From: Sciscionella sediminilitoris
GTDB lineage: Bacteria > Actinomycetota > Actinomycetes > Mycobacteriales > Pseudonocardiaceae
Assembly (NCBI RefSeq): GCF_000737195.2
Contig: NZ_JALM01000073.1
Span: 25,926 to 89,925, forward strand
Direction of reading: 5' to 3'
DNA: 64,000 nt
Positions 33,710-42,610 of this stretch are shown here, piece by piece; the stretch's first letter is position 1; each line of letters begins with the position of its first letter. The notes beneath the pieces were generated by a model. The model had not been told where the DNA came from. It saw nothing but the letters and a program-made list of their open reading frames with translations, and did no database searches. The position numbers were made by a program, and so were the translations under genes.

Positions 33710-34834
33710 ATGGCAGTCGTGCCAACGGAATCTTGTTGCCAGCGCTACGACCCGCTCGCCGCGTGGCGTACCGGAGACGGGCCGGGGTTCGACGTGTTCA
33801 CCTACGGCACCGTGTTCCTGGACATCGTGTTCACCGGGCTGGGCAGCCTGCCGCGCTCGGGTACCGAGGTGTTCGCCGAGGGGATGGGCTCATGCCCGGG
33901 CGGCATCGCGAACCTGGCCATCGCCACCAGCAGGCTCGGCCTGCGCACCGGGCTGGCCGCCGCGTTCGGGGACGACGACTACGCGGACTTCTGCTGGCGC
34001 ACCCTGGACGAGCAGGAGACCGTGGACCTGAGCTATTCGCGCCGGTTCGCCGGCTGGCACTCCCCGGTCACCGTGTCCATGGCCGCGGCAGGGGACCGCA
34101 CCATGGTCACGCACAGCCACGAACCTCCGCTCAGCGCGAGCGAGATGATCGGCGAACCGCCCCGCTCGCGCGCGGTGATCGTGGATCTGGACGGTCCCGA
34201 ACCGATCGAGGACCCGCGATCCTGGGCGAGCAAGGCACGGGCGGCCGGGGCCCTGGTGTTCGCCGATGTGGGCTGGGATCCGAGCGGGGACTGGTCCGCG
34301 CAGCTGCTCGGCAGGCTGGAACACTGCCACGCCTTCATGCCGAACGCCACCGAGGCGATGGCCTACACCAGGACCGACACTCCGCGGGATGCCCTCTACG
34401 CGCTCGCCGACCGGGTGCCGCTCGCGGTGGTGACCAACGGGGTGCACGGCGCGATGGCGATCGATTCGACGACCGGGGACGAGGCCGATGTGCCCGCGCT
34501 GCGGGTCGATGCGCTCGATCCCACCGGTGCGGGTGATGTGTTCGGGGCGGGCATGGTGGTGGGCACGCTGTGCGGTTGGCCGCTGACCCACCGGCTCGCC
34601 TTCGCCGGTGCCTGCTCGGCGCTCGCGGTGCAGCAGTTCGGCGGATCCCTTGCCGCGCCCGGCTGGGGGGATATCGCCGACTGGTGGCATGCCATGCGGG
34701 AGAGCGCGGGCGGCGACGCCTACCACACCTCGGTGCTGCGCCGGTACGGTTTTCTCGACGATCTGATCCCGGCCAAATCGATGGCCGCGGTGCGCAGGGC
34801 GGCGGCCACCATCGCCCGCCGCTCGGATGTGTGA
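33710..34834 (+). CDS. PfkB-family sugar/nucleoside kinase
   Basis: The N-terminal PfkB signature is GSCPGGIANLAIATSRLGLRTG (about 60-81) and the C-terminal ATP-site signature is DPTGAGDVFGAGMVVGTL with the catalytic Asp (about 270-287). The 374-residue length exceeds ribokinase (about 310) because of a 45-residue C-terminal extension (GGDAYHTSVLRRYGFLDDLIP). The substrate is not evident. Met 33710 starts 20 residues before the first beta strand; the longer frame upstream has an unrelated composition. Confidence 0.82.
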   Translation: MAVVPTESCCQRYDPLAAWRTGDGPGFDVFTYGTVFLDIVFTGLGSLPRSGTEVFAEGMGSCPGGIANLAIATSRLGLRTGLAAAFGDDDYADFCWRTLDEQETVDLSYSRRFAGWHSPVTVSMAAAGDRTMVTHSHEPPLSASEMIGEPPRSRAVIVDLDGPEPIEDPRSWASKARAAGALVFADVGWDPSGDWSAQLLGRLEHCHAFMPNATEAMAYTRTDTPRDALYALADRVPLAVVTNGVHGAMAIDSTTGDEADVPALRVDALDPTGAGDVFGAGMVVGTLCGWPLTHRLAFAGACSALAVQQFGGSLAAPGWGDIADWWHAMRESAGGDAYHTSVLRRYGFLDDLIPAKSMAAVRRAAATIARRSDV

Positions 34835-34837
34835 GCG

Positions 34838-35293
34838 TCACCGGCCGCTTTCCAGCAGTCCCCGCATACCGTCCGCGAGTTCGCGGTGCGCGTGCCTTGC
34901 TTTGCCGAAGGCGTAACGGAAAAGCAGCGCGGGCGCGGTGAACGAGATGGTGACCTCGATGCGGGTCCGCCCGTCCTGCTGCGCGCGGATCCGGGCCCGG
35001 CTGGTCAGCGTGGTCGACGGGCGCTGCCGGGCCACGGTGACCACCTCCTCCGGTCCGGCGGCAAGCACATCGGCCACGTAGGTGATCGTGAACGGCACCG
35101 GCCCGAGCCGCAGCCGGTCGGTCACCCTGGTGCTGCGCAGTACCCCGGCGCCCGCCGGGCACTCCCGGGTTCCGATGACGAGCGGGTGCCTGCTCGTCAG
35201 CCTCGGCACATCGGTCAGCAGGGCGACCGCTTCGGCTGGGGTGCACAGCGCGGTGACGGTGTAGTGGAATCGACTGTTTCGTTTACCGAGCAT
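34838..35293 (-). CDS. SRPBCC/polyketide-cyclase-like protein
   Basis: A 151-residue protein beginning FHYTVTALCTPAEAVALLTDV, the first strand and helix of the START/SRPBCC fold, with a C-terminal long helix (LFRYAFGKARHAHRELADGMRGLL). Many actinomycete paralogues of this type are annotated only as SRPBCC family, and ligand and role are unknown. Its stop lies 3 bp after the end of the convergent PfkB gene. Confidence 0.65.
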   Translation of the reverse strand: MLGKRNSRFHYTVTALCTPAEAVALLTDVPRLTSRHPLVIGTRECPAGAGVLRSTRVTDRLRLGPVPFTITYVADVLAAGPEEVVTVARQRPSTTLTSRARIRAQQDGRTRIEVTISFTAPALLFRYAFGKARHAHRELADGMRGLLESGR

Positions 35294-35444
35294 GTTTTCA
35301 CGGTAAGCGCTGCTCGCCCGGTGGCCACGTGTTCGGTGGTGCGTATAACGATTTTATCGGAGTGCGCCGCAAGTTGTTTCCGAATGCTAGGAGCGAGACT
35401 AGGGTGATTGTTCATTCCCGGCCGGGGATGGTCCAGTACGGCTC

Positions 35445-37793
35445 ATGGACGCCGAATCATCGAGACCCGCGCCGCTGTCCCGGCGCGCGTTCGGCAGATT
35501 CGGGGTGCTGACACTGGGGGTGGTGGCCGCGATGCCGTTGATCGATTGGTCTTCTCCCGCGCTGAACAGGCGGGTGCAACCGGAAAAGCGACTCGATTCC
35601 GGCTGGCGGGTCAGCGGAATGGGAACGGTACGTGACGGCGTGACGCTTCCCGATTCCGTGGCCCGGCAGTCCTGGCGTGATTGGGACCCGAAAACCTGGG
35701 AAGGGGAATGGCATTACCGCAATTCCTTCGACCTTCCCCCGGTTCCCGATGACGGGTCCTATCGCTATTTCCTGCGATTCGATGGCGCGCTCAGTGCGAT
35801 CACGCCGAACCTGAACGGGCAGGTGCTCGGCACCCATCGCGGTGGTTACCTTCCCGCGGAGTACGAGATCACCCGGTACGTGCGGGACCGGGACAACCGC
35901 CTGGATGTGGCCCTGGACGGGAGCTTCGAGGTGGATGTGCCGCCCAACCGGCCGGGGCAGCCTTCGAGCACGGTGGATTTCTGGCAGCTCGCCGGGCTCT
36001 ACCGGGAGGTGACCCTGCGGGTGCTGCCGCAGGCCTTCCTCACCGAGCTGCACGCCGTTCCGCGCGCGGTGCTGGATCCCCTGCGGCGCACCGTGGATGT
36101 GCGGCTGCGGGTGGACGGCGGGGTTCCCGATCCGCGGGTCCGGGTCGAACTGCTCGACGGGGAACGGGTGCTCGGCTCGGCGAACGCGGTGCCCGATGCG
36201 CGGGGCCGGGTGCGCACCGGAATCGGCGGGCTGCGCGCCGTCGAGCTGTGGGAGCTCGACGCGCCGAAATGCTATCGGCTGCGCGCCACGCTGTACTCCG
36301 GGCACGAGCCGGTGCACGAGGAATCCGCCCCGGTCGGGTTCCGCACCGCGGAGTTCACCACCGAGGGGTTCTTCCTCAACGGGCGCAGGCGAACAATCAT
36401 CGGGCTCAACCGGCACCAGATCTTCCCCTACGTCGGCGCCGCGATGCCGCCCCGGGTGCAGCGCAGTGATGCCCGGATCCTCAAGGACCTCAACGTGACC
36501 ATGGTCCGCTGCTCGCACTATCCGCAGCATGAGGCGTTCCTCGAGGCCTGCGACGAGCTCGGGATCCTGGTCTTCGAGGAGGCGCCCGGCTGGGGAGCGC
36601 TCGGCGACGAGACCTGGAAAGGGTACGTGCGAAGGGATGTGCGCGACATGATCCTGCGCGATCGCAACCATCCGAGCATCGTGCTGTGGGGTGTGCGGCT
36701 GAACGAAACCCCGGCGGACGACGAACTCTACGCCGACACCCAGCGCATCGCGGCCGAACTCGACGGAACCCGGCAGACGAGCGGGGCGATCATCGGGCCC
36801 GACTACGCCACCGAGGACTTCCTTCAGGACGTGTTCTCCTACAACGACTACGACTCGCAACAGGTCGGCGGGCAGCGGCTGCCGAAGTTGAAACAACCGC
36901 GCGGGAACTGGCCGTGGCTGGTCACCGAGTCGGTCGGCACCCTCTCCGGACCGGCGAGCTTCTACCGGCGCACCGATCCGGTCACTGCGCAGCACGGGCA
37001 GGCGCTCGCGCACGCCTACGTGCACGAGCAGGCGGCCGCCGATCCACGCTACTGCGGGGCATTGGGCTGGGCCGGTTTCGATTACCCCTCCGGGAACGGA
37101 AACCAGTACCAGGGCGTGAAGTACCCGGGAGTGCTCGACCAGTTCCGGGAACCGAAACTCGGCGCCGCGGTGTACGCCGCGCAGGTGGACCCGGACCGGC
37201 GGGTGGTCATCGAACCCGCCTTCTACTGGGATTTCCACGGCGAGTTCGCGGTCGGTGAGCTCGGTGACGACGCGCTGATCTTCGCGAACGCCGAACGGCT
37301 GGCACTGTTCCTGGACGGTGCGCCGTTCGCCGAGCTCCGCCCGGACCGGGACCGCTTCCCGCACCTGCCCTACGCGCCCTTTCGCGCGGACTTTTCCCGG
37401 GTTTCCGGCGCGGAGCTGCGGATCGACGCCTACCAGGGAGCGCGGTTGCTGGGCAGCAGACGGTTCTCCGCCGAGCACGAGCACGACCGGCTCGCACTGT
37501 CCGCGGACGACACCGAGATCCGCGCCGACGGAGCGGACGCCACGCGGGTGGTGTTGCGGGTGACCGACCGCTATGGGGCCCCACGTCCCGGGCGCGCGGG
37601 TTCGGTCCGGTTGCGGTTGCGCGGCCCCGGCGAACTGCTCGGGGACAATCCCTTTCCACTCGCCGAGACCGGCGGGGTGGCCGCGGTGTGGGTGCGCGGA
37701 CTGCCCGGAAGGACCGGCACGGTGCGGATCGGTGCCGTGCACCCGGAACTTCCCTCGAACGACGTCACGATCAGGATGGGTGATCGCGCATGA
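35445..37793 (+). CDS. Tat-exported glycoside hydrolase family 2 protein
   Basis: A 782-residue protein with the signal SRRAFGRFGVLTLGVVAA (residues 12-29), a twin-arginine type. The domains follow GH2 order: jelly-roll sugar-binding (about 60-200), immunoglobulin-like (210-305), TIM barrel (310-600, with LNGRRRTIIGLNRHQ), and C-terminal beta domains including an Ig-like stretch with the invasin-like ADGADATRVVLRV. E421 in WGVRLNE is the acid/base and E495 in VTESVG a likely nucleophile. Beta-galactosidase, glucuronidase and mannosidase activities all occur in the family, so specificity is open. The stop overlaps the sugar porter start (ATGA), which links extracellular hydrolysis with uptake. 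Confidence 0.85.
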   Translation: MDAESSRPAPLSRRAFGRFGVLTLGVVAAMPLIDWSSPALNRRVQPEKRLDSGWRVSGMGTVRDGVTLPDSVARQSWRDWDPKTWEGEWHYRNSFDLPPVPDDGSYRYFLRFDGALSAITPNLNGQVLGTHRGGYLPAEYEITRYVRDRDNRLDVALDGSFEVDVPPNRPGQPSSTVDFWQLAGLYREVTLRVLPQAFLTELHAVPRAVLDPLRRTVDVRLRVDGGVPDPRVRVELLDGERVLGSANAVPDARGRVRTGIGGLRAVELWELDAPKCYRLRATLYSGHEPVHEESAPVGFRTAEFTTEGFFLNGRRRTIIGLNRHQIFPYVGAAMPPRVQRSDARILKDLNVTMVRCSHYPQHEAFLEACDELGILVFEEAPGWGALGDETWKGYVRRDVRDMILRDRNHPSIVLWGVRLNETPADDELYADTQRIAAELDGTRQTSGAIIGPDYATEDFLQDVFSYNDYDSQQVGGQRLPKLKQPRGNWPWLVTESVGTLSGPASFYRRTDPVTAQHGQALAHAYVHEQAAADPRYCGALGWAGFDYPSGNGNQYQGVKYPGVLDQFREPKLGAAVYAAQVDPDRRVVIEPAFYWDFHGEFAVGELGDDALIFANAERLALFLDGAPFAELRPDRDRFPHLPYAPFRADFSRVSGAELRIDAYQGARLLGSRRFSAEHEHDRLALSADDTEIRADGADATRVVLRVTDRYGAPRPGRAGSVRLRLRGPGELLGDNPFPLAETGGVAAVWVRGLPGRTGTVRIGAVHPELPSNDVTIRMGDRA

Positions 37794-39148
37794 CACGCCT
37801 CGGAGTCCGGCGGGCGAGCTACTTCTTCGGCGCGCTCGGCGGCCTGCTGTTCGGTTACGACCTCGGCGTCGTGGCCGGTGCCCTGCTCTCCATCGGGCCC
37901 GAACTCGGTCTCAGTGCGTGGGCGAAGGGCATGGTGACCAGTTCGCTGATCGTCGGCGCGATGCTCGGCGCGCTCGGTTCGGCCTGGCTCGCCGACCGGC
38001 TCGGCCGCCGCGGGGCGATACTCGTCTCCGGCCTGGTGTTCATTCTCGGTTGCCTGGTGGCCAGTATCGGGCTGGATTTCCCGATGCTCCTCGGCGGCCG
38101 TTCGGTGATGGGGCTCGCGGTCGGCGCGTTCTCCATGACCATCCCGATCTATCTCGCCGAGCTCGCGCCCGCGGGCAGCAGGGGCGCGCTCTCCGGGCTC
38201 AACCAGCTGCTGATCTCCAGCGGCATCCTGATCGCTTATCTGGTCACCACCGCGCTCGACGGCCCCGGGCAGTGGCACTACGCCTTCGGTATCGCCATGA
38301 TTCCCGCGCTGCTGCTGGTGATCGGGATCGTCTTCCAGCCGGAGAGCCCGCGCTGGCTGGTGAAAAAGGGCCGGACGGACAAGGCACGCGTGATCCTGGA
38401 ACGCCGGGGAGAGGACGCCGAGACCGCACTCGCCGAGATCCGCGCGCTGCTCGGCGGAACCCGCACCCCGATCGGTGCCCTGCTCCGCGAACCCAGTCTG
38501 CGCCGGGTGCTGGTGATCGGAGTGGGGATCGCCTTCCTGCAACAGATCATCGGGATCAACACGATCATCTACTACGCGCCGACCATCCTGACCACGCTCG
38601 GCTTCGCCGATTCCGCGGCGCTGCTGGCCAATGCCGGGCTCGGCGCGCTCACCGTCGTGGTCACCGTGATCATGCTGCTGGTCGTGGACCGGATCGGGCG
38701 GCGGCGCCCGATGATCCTCGGTGCGATCGGCATGACGATCTGCATGCTCGCGCTGGGCACCGTGTTCCTGGGTTCGGGCAGCGCGCACACCGGCGGGCTC
38801 CTCGGCTGGGTGGCGATCATCGCGCTGGCGCTGTTCAAGGTCTCGTTCTCGATGAGCTGGGGTGGAATGGGCTGGATCATCCCCGGCGAGATCTTCCCGC
38901 TGCGGGTGCGCGAGACCGCGATGAGCCTTGCCACCTTCGCCAACTGGAGCGGGAACCTGCTCGTCGGGCTGTTCTTCCCGGTACTGCTGGTGATCGGCAC
39001 CGGGATCGTGTTCTACCTGTTCGCCGCGATCGGGGTGCTCGCCACGGTGTTCGCGGTGCGACTCATCCCGGAGACGAAGGGGAAATCCCTGGAGCGCATC
39101 GAGTTCGAACTCACCGGAACAGCGGCAAAAGTCGGACATTTCGGGTAG
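37790..39148 (+). CDS. MFS sugar porter (SP family)
   Basis: A 452-residue protein with 12 predicted helices. SP-family signatures: GALGGLLFGYDLGVVAGALL in helix 1, ADRLGRRG after helix 2, PESPRWLVKKGR before the central loop, FLQQIIGINTIIYYAPTIL in helix 7 and PETKGKSLERIE at the C-terminus. It is a proton-linked monosaccharide importer of the XylE/GalP/AraE type. Translational coupling to the secreted GH2 enzyme suggests that it imports the sugar which that enzyme releases. Confidence 0.9.
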   Translation: MTRLGVRRASYFFGALGGLLFGYDLGVVAGALLSIGPELGLSAWAKGMVTSSLIVGAMLGALGSAWLADRLGRRGAILVSGLVFILGCLVASIGLDFPMLLGGRSVMGLAVGAFSMTIPIYLAELAPAGSRGALSGLNQLLISSGILIAYLVTTALDGPGQWHYAFGIAMIPALLLVIGIVFQPESPRWLVKKGRTDKARVILERRGEDAETALAEIRALLGGTRTPIGALLREPSLRRVLVIGVGIAFLQQIIGINTIIYYAPTILTTLGFADSAALLANAGLGALTVVVTVIMLLVVDRIGRRRPMILGAIGMTICMLALGTVFLGSGSAHTGGLLGWVAIIALALFKVSFSMSWGGMGWIIPGEIFPLRVRETAMSLATFANWSGNLLVGLFFPVLLVIGTGIVFYLFAAIGVLATVFAVRLIPETKGKSLERIEFELTGTAAKVGHFG

Positions 39149-39188
39149 GGTTTCCGGTGTCCGGCCCGCCAGGTTCCTGGAGCAGCTC

Positions 39189-40190
39189 ATGCCCGTTTCG
39201 CTTCGCTTCCATGACGAGGCGGTCGCCGCGCAGACCCATGTCAATCTCTCCGCCGTGCACGCCTTCGCGGACACGCTGTGGATAGCCGGGGACGAGACCG
39301 CGACGATAGAACGGCTGCGCCGCACCGGGAAGACCGAGTACGGCGAGCACACCAGCTTCGGGCTCGCGGATTTCGTGCGGCTGCCCGGTGATCCGGACGA
39401 GGAAGTGGACATCGAGGGGATGGCGCTCGTCGACGGATACCTGTGGGTGGTCGGCTCGCACAGCGCGAAACGCAAGAAACCCAAGGAAGGGCATTCTGAC
39501 GACAAGATCGCGAAACGCCTCGGCACGGTGAGCGCGGAACCGGCGCGGCGGCTGCTCGCCAGGCTCGCGATCGAGCAGGACCGGCCGGTGCGGCGCGCCG
39601 CGGACGGGCGGTGCAGCCTCGCACTCGGGAAGCCGACGGTCTTCGACGCGATCGCCGAGGACCCCCATCTGGGCCCGTTCGTCACCATTCCCAGCAAGGA
39701 CAACGGACTCGACATCGAGGGCATCGCGGTGCACGGGCAACGGGTCTTCCTCGGCCTGCGCGGACCGGTGCTGCGCGGCTGGGCCTGCGTGCTCCAGCTC
39801 GAACCGCGCGCCGAGCAGGACCGGCTCAAGCTCGGCAAACTCGACGGTTCCCGCTATGCCAAGCATTTCCTCGATCTCGACGGGCTCGGGGTGCGCGATC
39901 TGTGCGAGGACGGCGAGGACCTGCTCGTACTCGCCGGGCCGACCATGGACCTGGACGGGCCGGTGCGGGTGTACCGCTGGCGTGGAGCGGCCCGCCTCGA
40001 GGCCGCCGATGTGGTGCCCGCGGAGGAACTCGAACGGGTCCTCGACCTGCCCTACGGCGAGGGCACCGATCACGCCGAGGGAATCACCCTGCTCGCGGAT
40101 CGTGAACTGCTCGTGGTCTACGACAGCCCGGACCGCGAACGGTTGCGCATCCCGGGAACGGTCCTCGCCGACGTGTTCGCGGTGCCGTGA
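39189..40190 (+). CDS. DUF3616 family protein
   Basis: A 333-residue cytoplasmic protein without signal peptide. It has a repeating strand pattern with conserved-looking blocks: DIEGMALVDGYLWVVGSHS, NGLDIEGIAVHGQRVFLGLRGPVLRGWA and GTDHAEGITLL. These three D/H-x-EG-I/M-A repeats fit the DUF3616 beta-propeller-like family, which has no established function. It follows the sugar porter by 40 bp and may be on the same transcript. The ATG at 39189 follows GGAGCAGCTC. Confidence 0.75.
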   Translation: MPVSLRFHDEAVAAQTHVNLSAVHAFADTLWIAGDETATIERLRRTGKTEYGEHTSFGLADFVRLPGDPDEEVDIEGMALVDGYLWVVGSHSAKRKKPKEGHSDDKIAKRLGTVSAEPARRLLARLAIEQDRPVRRAADGRCSLALGKPTVFDAIAEDPHLGPFVTIPSKDNGLDIEGIAVHGQRVFLGLRGPVLRGWACVLQLEPRAEQDRLKLGKLDGSRYAKHFLDLDGLGVRDLCEDGEDLLVLAGPTMDLDGPVRVYRWRGAARLEAADVVPAEELERVLDLPYGEGTDHAEGITLLADRELLVVYDSPDRERLRIPGTVLADVFAVP

Positions 40191-40301
40191 TCCCGGACAG
40201 CGCCAGCACGGCGATCCCGAGCAGTACCGACATCGCCGCATCTCCGGCACCGCACGCTTCCGGGTGCGCGACTCCGCCGGACAGCGCGTGCGTATGCCGG
40301 A

Positions 40302-40329
40302 TTGTCCACAGCGGCCACGGTTGTCCACA
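40302..40329 (+). promoter_or_regulatory. Two DnaA-box-like 9-mers in a 300-bp gene-free gap
   Basis: TTGTCCACA occurs at 40302-40310 and at 40321-40329 in the same orientation, starts 19 bp apart. It equals the DnaA box consensus known for Streptomyces and mycobacteria (TTGTCCACA). The rest of the gap (40191-40490) holds no convincing gene. It ends with AGGAGGGCGCGG, the ribosome site of the next gene. Confidence 0.5.
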
Positions 40330-40490
40330 GATCCGCGCGAACCGGTGCCCCCGAAACCGAACGCCGCTAGTGTGGAATCCGGGGGTCCCCCAGACGCGCG
40401 CGAGCACCATTCATCGGGTGCGTTGACCGAGCTACGGCGCGCTGCTAATTTGCTCAGGCTTTTGCCGACCGAAGGAGCAGGAGGGCGCGG

Positions 40491-42176
40491 ATGCCGGACC
40501 ATTCGCCGATGAACCGGGCCGGATTTCTGCGCCTCGCCGGGGCGACGGGTGCGGCCGGGGTGCTCGCCGGATGCGGCGGAGGCACCGAACCGGAGGGGGA
40601 ACGCGTGCTGCTGACAAACGTGCGCGGCTACACCATCGCGGACGGCAAGCTGCGCCGCTTCGGCAGTGTGCTGATCGGCGCGGACGGGAAGGTCGCCGCG
40701 CTGGATCCGGGCAACACCGGCGGCGCGCGGCAGGTCGACGGCCGCGGCCGGGTGTGTCTCCCCGGTCTGCACGACGCGCACTGTCATCTCTCCAGTCTCG
40801 CCGAGCAGCAGGACACCGTGGAGCTCAGCGATACCGGCTCGCTGGACGAGGCGCTCGGCCGGTTGCGCGACTGGTCCGGGAAACATCCCGGGAACGACTG
40901 GATCACCGGGGGCAGGTGGAACGATGTCCGCTGGCACCTCGGCAGGCTGCCGGGCGCCGCCGACCTCGACCGCGCCGTCGCCGACCGGCCCGTCGCACTC
41001 GAACGGGTCGACGGCCACGCGATGCTGGTCAATTCCGCGGCCCTGGGCAAGCTGGGGATCACCGCCGACACCCCCGCGCCGCAGGGCGGGCAGATCGTCC
41101 GCGGTCCGGACGGGAAACCGACCGGACTGTTCGTCGACGCCGCGGCCGACCTGGTGACCGCCAAGTTGCCGCAGCCGAGCGAAACCGTGCGCCGCCAGCG
41201 TTTCCGCGAACTGCAGCGGACGCTGAACTCCGTCGGGCTCACCTCGGTCAGCGATGCGGACATGACCGCGGCGGACCTCGCCGCACTGCGCTCCGAGATC
41301 GGCTCGCTGTCCTACCGGGCCAACGTGTTCCTCAGCTGGGACGCGTTCACCGAACTCGCCGCATCCGCGCGGACCGACTCGGCGCACCACGACAGGCTGC
41401 GCGTGCGCACCGTGAAACTCTACGCCGATGGTGCGCTCGGCAGTCACGGCGCGGCGATGCTCGCCCCGTACGCCGATGATCCGACCGCGAGCGGACTACC
41501 GCAGCTCACCCAGGCCGAACTCGATGAACGGGTACGCAAGGTGGTGGGCGCCGGATTCCAGTGCGCCGTGCACGCGATCGGTGACCGGGGCAACCGCATG
41601 GTCCTGGACGCCTACGAACGTGCCTTCGGTGGCCGGGAACAACCGCTGCGGCATCGGGTGGAACACGCGCAGATCCTGGATCCCGCCGATATTCCCCGGT
41701 TCCCGAAGCTCGGGCTGATCGCGTCCATGCAACCGGTCCACGCGACCGACGACATGAACATGGCCGAAACCCGTATCGGCCGCGAGCGGATGGCCGGCGC
41801 CTACGCCTGGCGCCGCCTTCTCGACGAGGGGGTCGTGGTTCCCGCGGGATCGGATTTCGCCGTGTCCTCGCACAATCCCTTCGACGGCTGGCATGCCGCG
41901 GTCACCCGCACCGATCACGAAGGAAAACCGCACGGTGGCTGGTATCCGGAGCAGGCCATGACACCCGTCGAGGCGTTACGCGCGTACACCCACGATGCCG
42001 CCTATGCCGCGCACCAGGAACACGTGCTCGGCTCGCTCGAACCGGGAAAGTGGGCCGATCTCCTGCTCATCGACCAGGACCCGTTCGAGCTGCCGAGCGG
42101 AAAAGCGGTGTGGCAGACGAAAGTACTGGAAACCTGGCTCGCCGGTCGCCGGGTCGGTCAGTACGGGCAACTGTAG
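40491..42176 (+). CDS. YtcJ-like amidohydrolase lipoprotein
   Basis: A 561-residue protein. The signal is MNRAGFLRLAGATGAAGVLAGC with the lipobox LAGC, so it is membrane-anchored outside the cell. The amidohydrolase-3 (YtcJ) motifs follow: LPGLHDAHCHL (HxH metal motif), the conserved VDGHAMLVNSAAL, KLYADGALGSHGA, HAIGDRGN, RVEHAQ and AGSDF with the terminal Asp. The C-terminus has the usual GSLEPGKWADLLLID. The family hydrolyses C-N bonds of varied amides and formyl groups; the substrate here is unknown. The start is ATG 40491 with AGGAGGGCGCGG in front; Met 40509 is an alternative. Confidence 0.85.
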   Translation: MPDHSPMNRAGFLRLAGATGAAGVLAGCGGGTEPEGERVLLTNVRGYTIADGKLRRFGSVLIGADGKVAALDPGNTGGARQVDGRGRVCLPGLHDAHCHLSSLAEQQDTVELSDTGSLDEALGRLRDWSGKHPGNDWITGGRWNDVRWHLGRLPGAADLDRAVADRPVALERVDGHAMLVNSAALGKLGITADTPAPQGGQIVRGPDGKPTGLFVDAAADLVTAKLPQPSETVRRQRFRELQRTLNSVGLTSVSDADMTAADLAALRSEIGSLSYRANVFLSWDAFTELAASARTDSAHHDRLRVRTVKLYADGALGSHGAAMLAPYADDPTASGLPQLTQAELDERVRKVVGAGFQCAVHAIGDRGNRMVLDAYERAFGGREQPLRHRVEHAQILDPADIPRFPKLGLIASMQPVHATDDMNMAETRIGRERMAGAYAWRRLLDEGVVVPAGSDFAVSSHNPFDGWHAAVTRTDHEGKPHGGWYPEQAMTPVEALRAYTHDAAYAAHQEHVLGSLEPGKWADLLLIDQDPFELPSGKAVWQTKVLETWLAGRRVGQYGQL

Positions 42177-42178
42177 GT

Positions 42179-42607
42179 TCACGGCTCCAGATCGACGCAC
42201 GCCAGGAACGAGCCGTCCATGGCGAACGGTACCGATTCGTGCTCGTGGGTGATCTTCCAGCTCCCGTCGATCTTGCGGAATCCGGTGGTCTGGCGGAACC
42301 ACATGCCGAACGGGTCCTGGCCGTGTTTGCGGCCCGACATCCGGACCAGCGCGTGGCAGAACGCGACCTCCTCGCCGGCGGTGATCTCCAGATCCCTTGT
42401 CTCGTAGGAGAGTTCCGCCCAGTTGGTCAGCCATTCCCGGAATCCCTCGATCTCGTTCGGTGTGGTCAGCGGCGGGGCGAGGGTGTACTGCACCGGATCC
42501 GCGATGCCCAGCGCGAGGACGGCCTCGGCGTCCTGCGCGGAGAGCGCGGCGAACCGCTCGTCCATGATGGTGCGGATCTCCTGCTCGGTACTCGATGTGG
42601 TGATCAT
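42179..42607 (-). CDS. SnoaL-like / YybH-family protein
   Basis: A 142-residue NTF2-fold protein: STEQEIRTIMDERFAALSAQ at the start, DAEAVLALGIADPV, and the C-terminal GSWKITHEHESVPFAMDGS of the YybH/SgcJ group, which ends in a strand and a Pro-containing turn. Function is unknown; family members include cyclases and stress proteins. It is the last gene of an operon with an SRPBCC protein (3 bp upstream) and an ArsR regulator. Its stop is 2 bp from the stop of the convergent amidohydrolase. Confidence 0.75.
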   Translation of the reverse strand: MITTSSTEQEIRTIMDERFAALSAQDAEAVLALGIADPVQYTLAPPLTTPNEIEGFREWLTNWAELSYETRDLEITAGEEVAFCHALVRMSGRKHGQDPFGMWFRQTTGFRKIDGSWKITHEHESVPFAMDGSFLACVDLEP

Positions 42608-42610
42608 GAT

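Noticed and set aside
35457..37796. A 779-residue open frame antisense to the GH2 gene
   Set aside because: Mirror frame of a long GC-rich gene; composition is random-like and no motif is visible.
40302..40329. Replication origin at the DnaA-box pair
   Set aside because: Only two boxes are present, with no AT-rich unwinding region and no dnaA/dnaN/gyrB genes nearby.
40191..40490. Small membrane protein on the minus strand (peptide containing MSVLLGIAVLALSGITAP)
   Set aside because: One short hydrophobic stretch only, with no ribosome site, and the frame runs on into Arg-rich sequence antisense to the DUF3616 gene.
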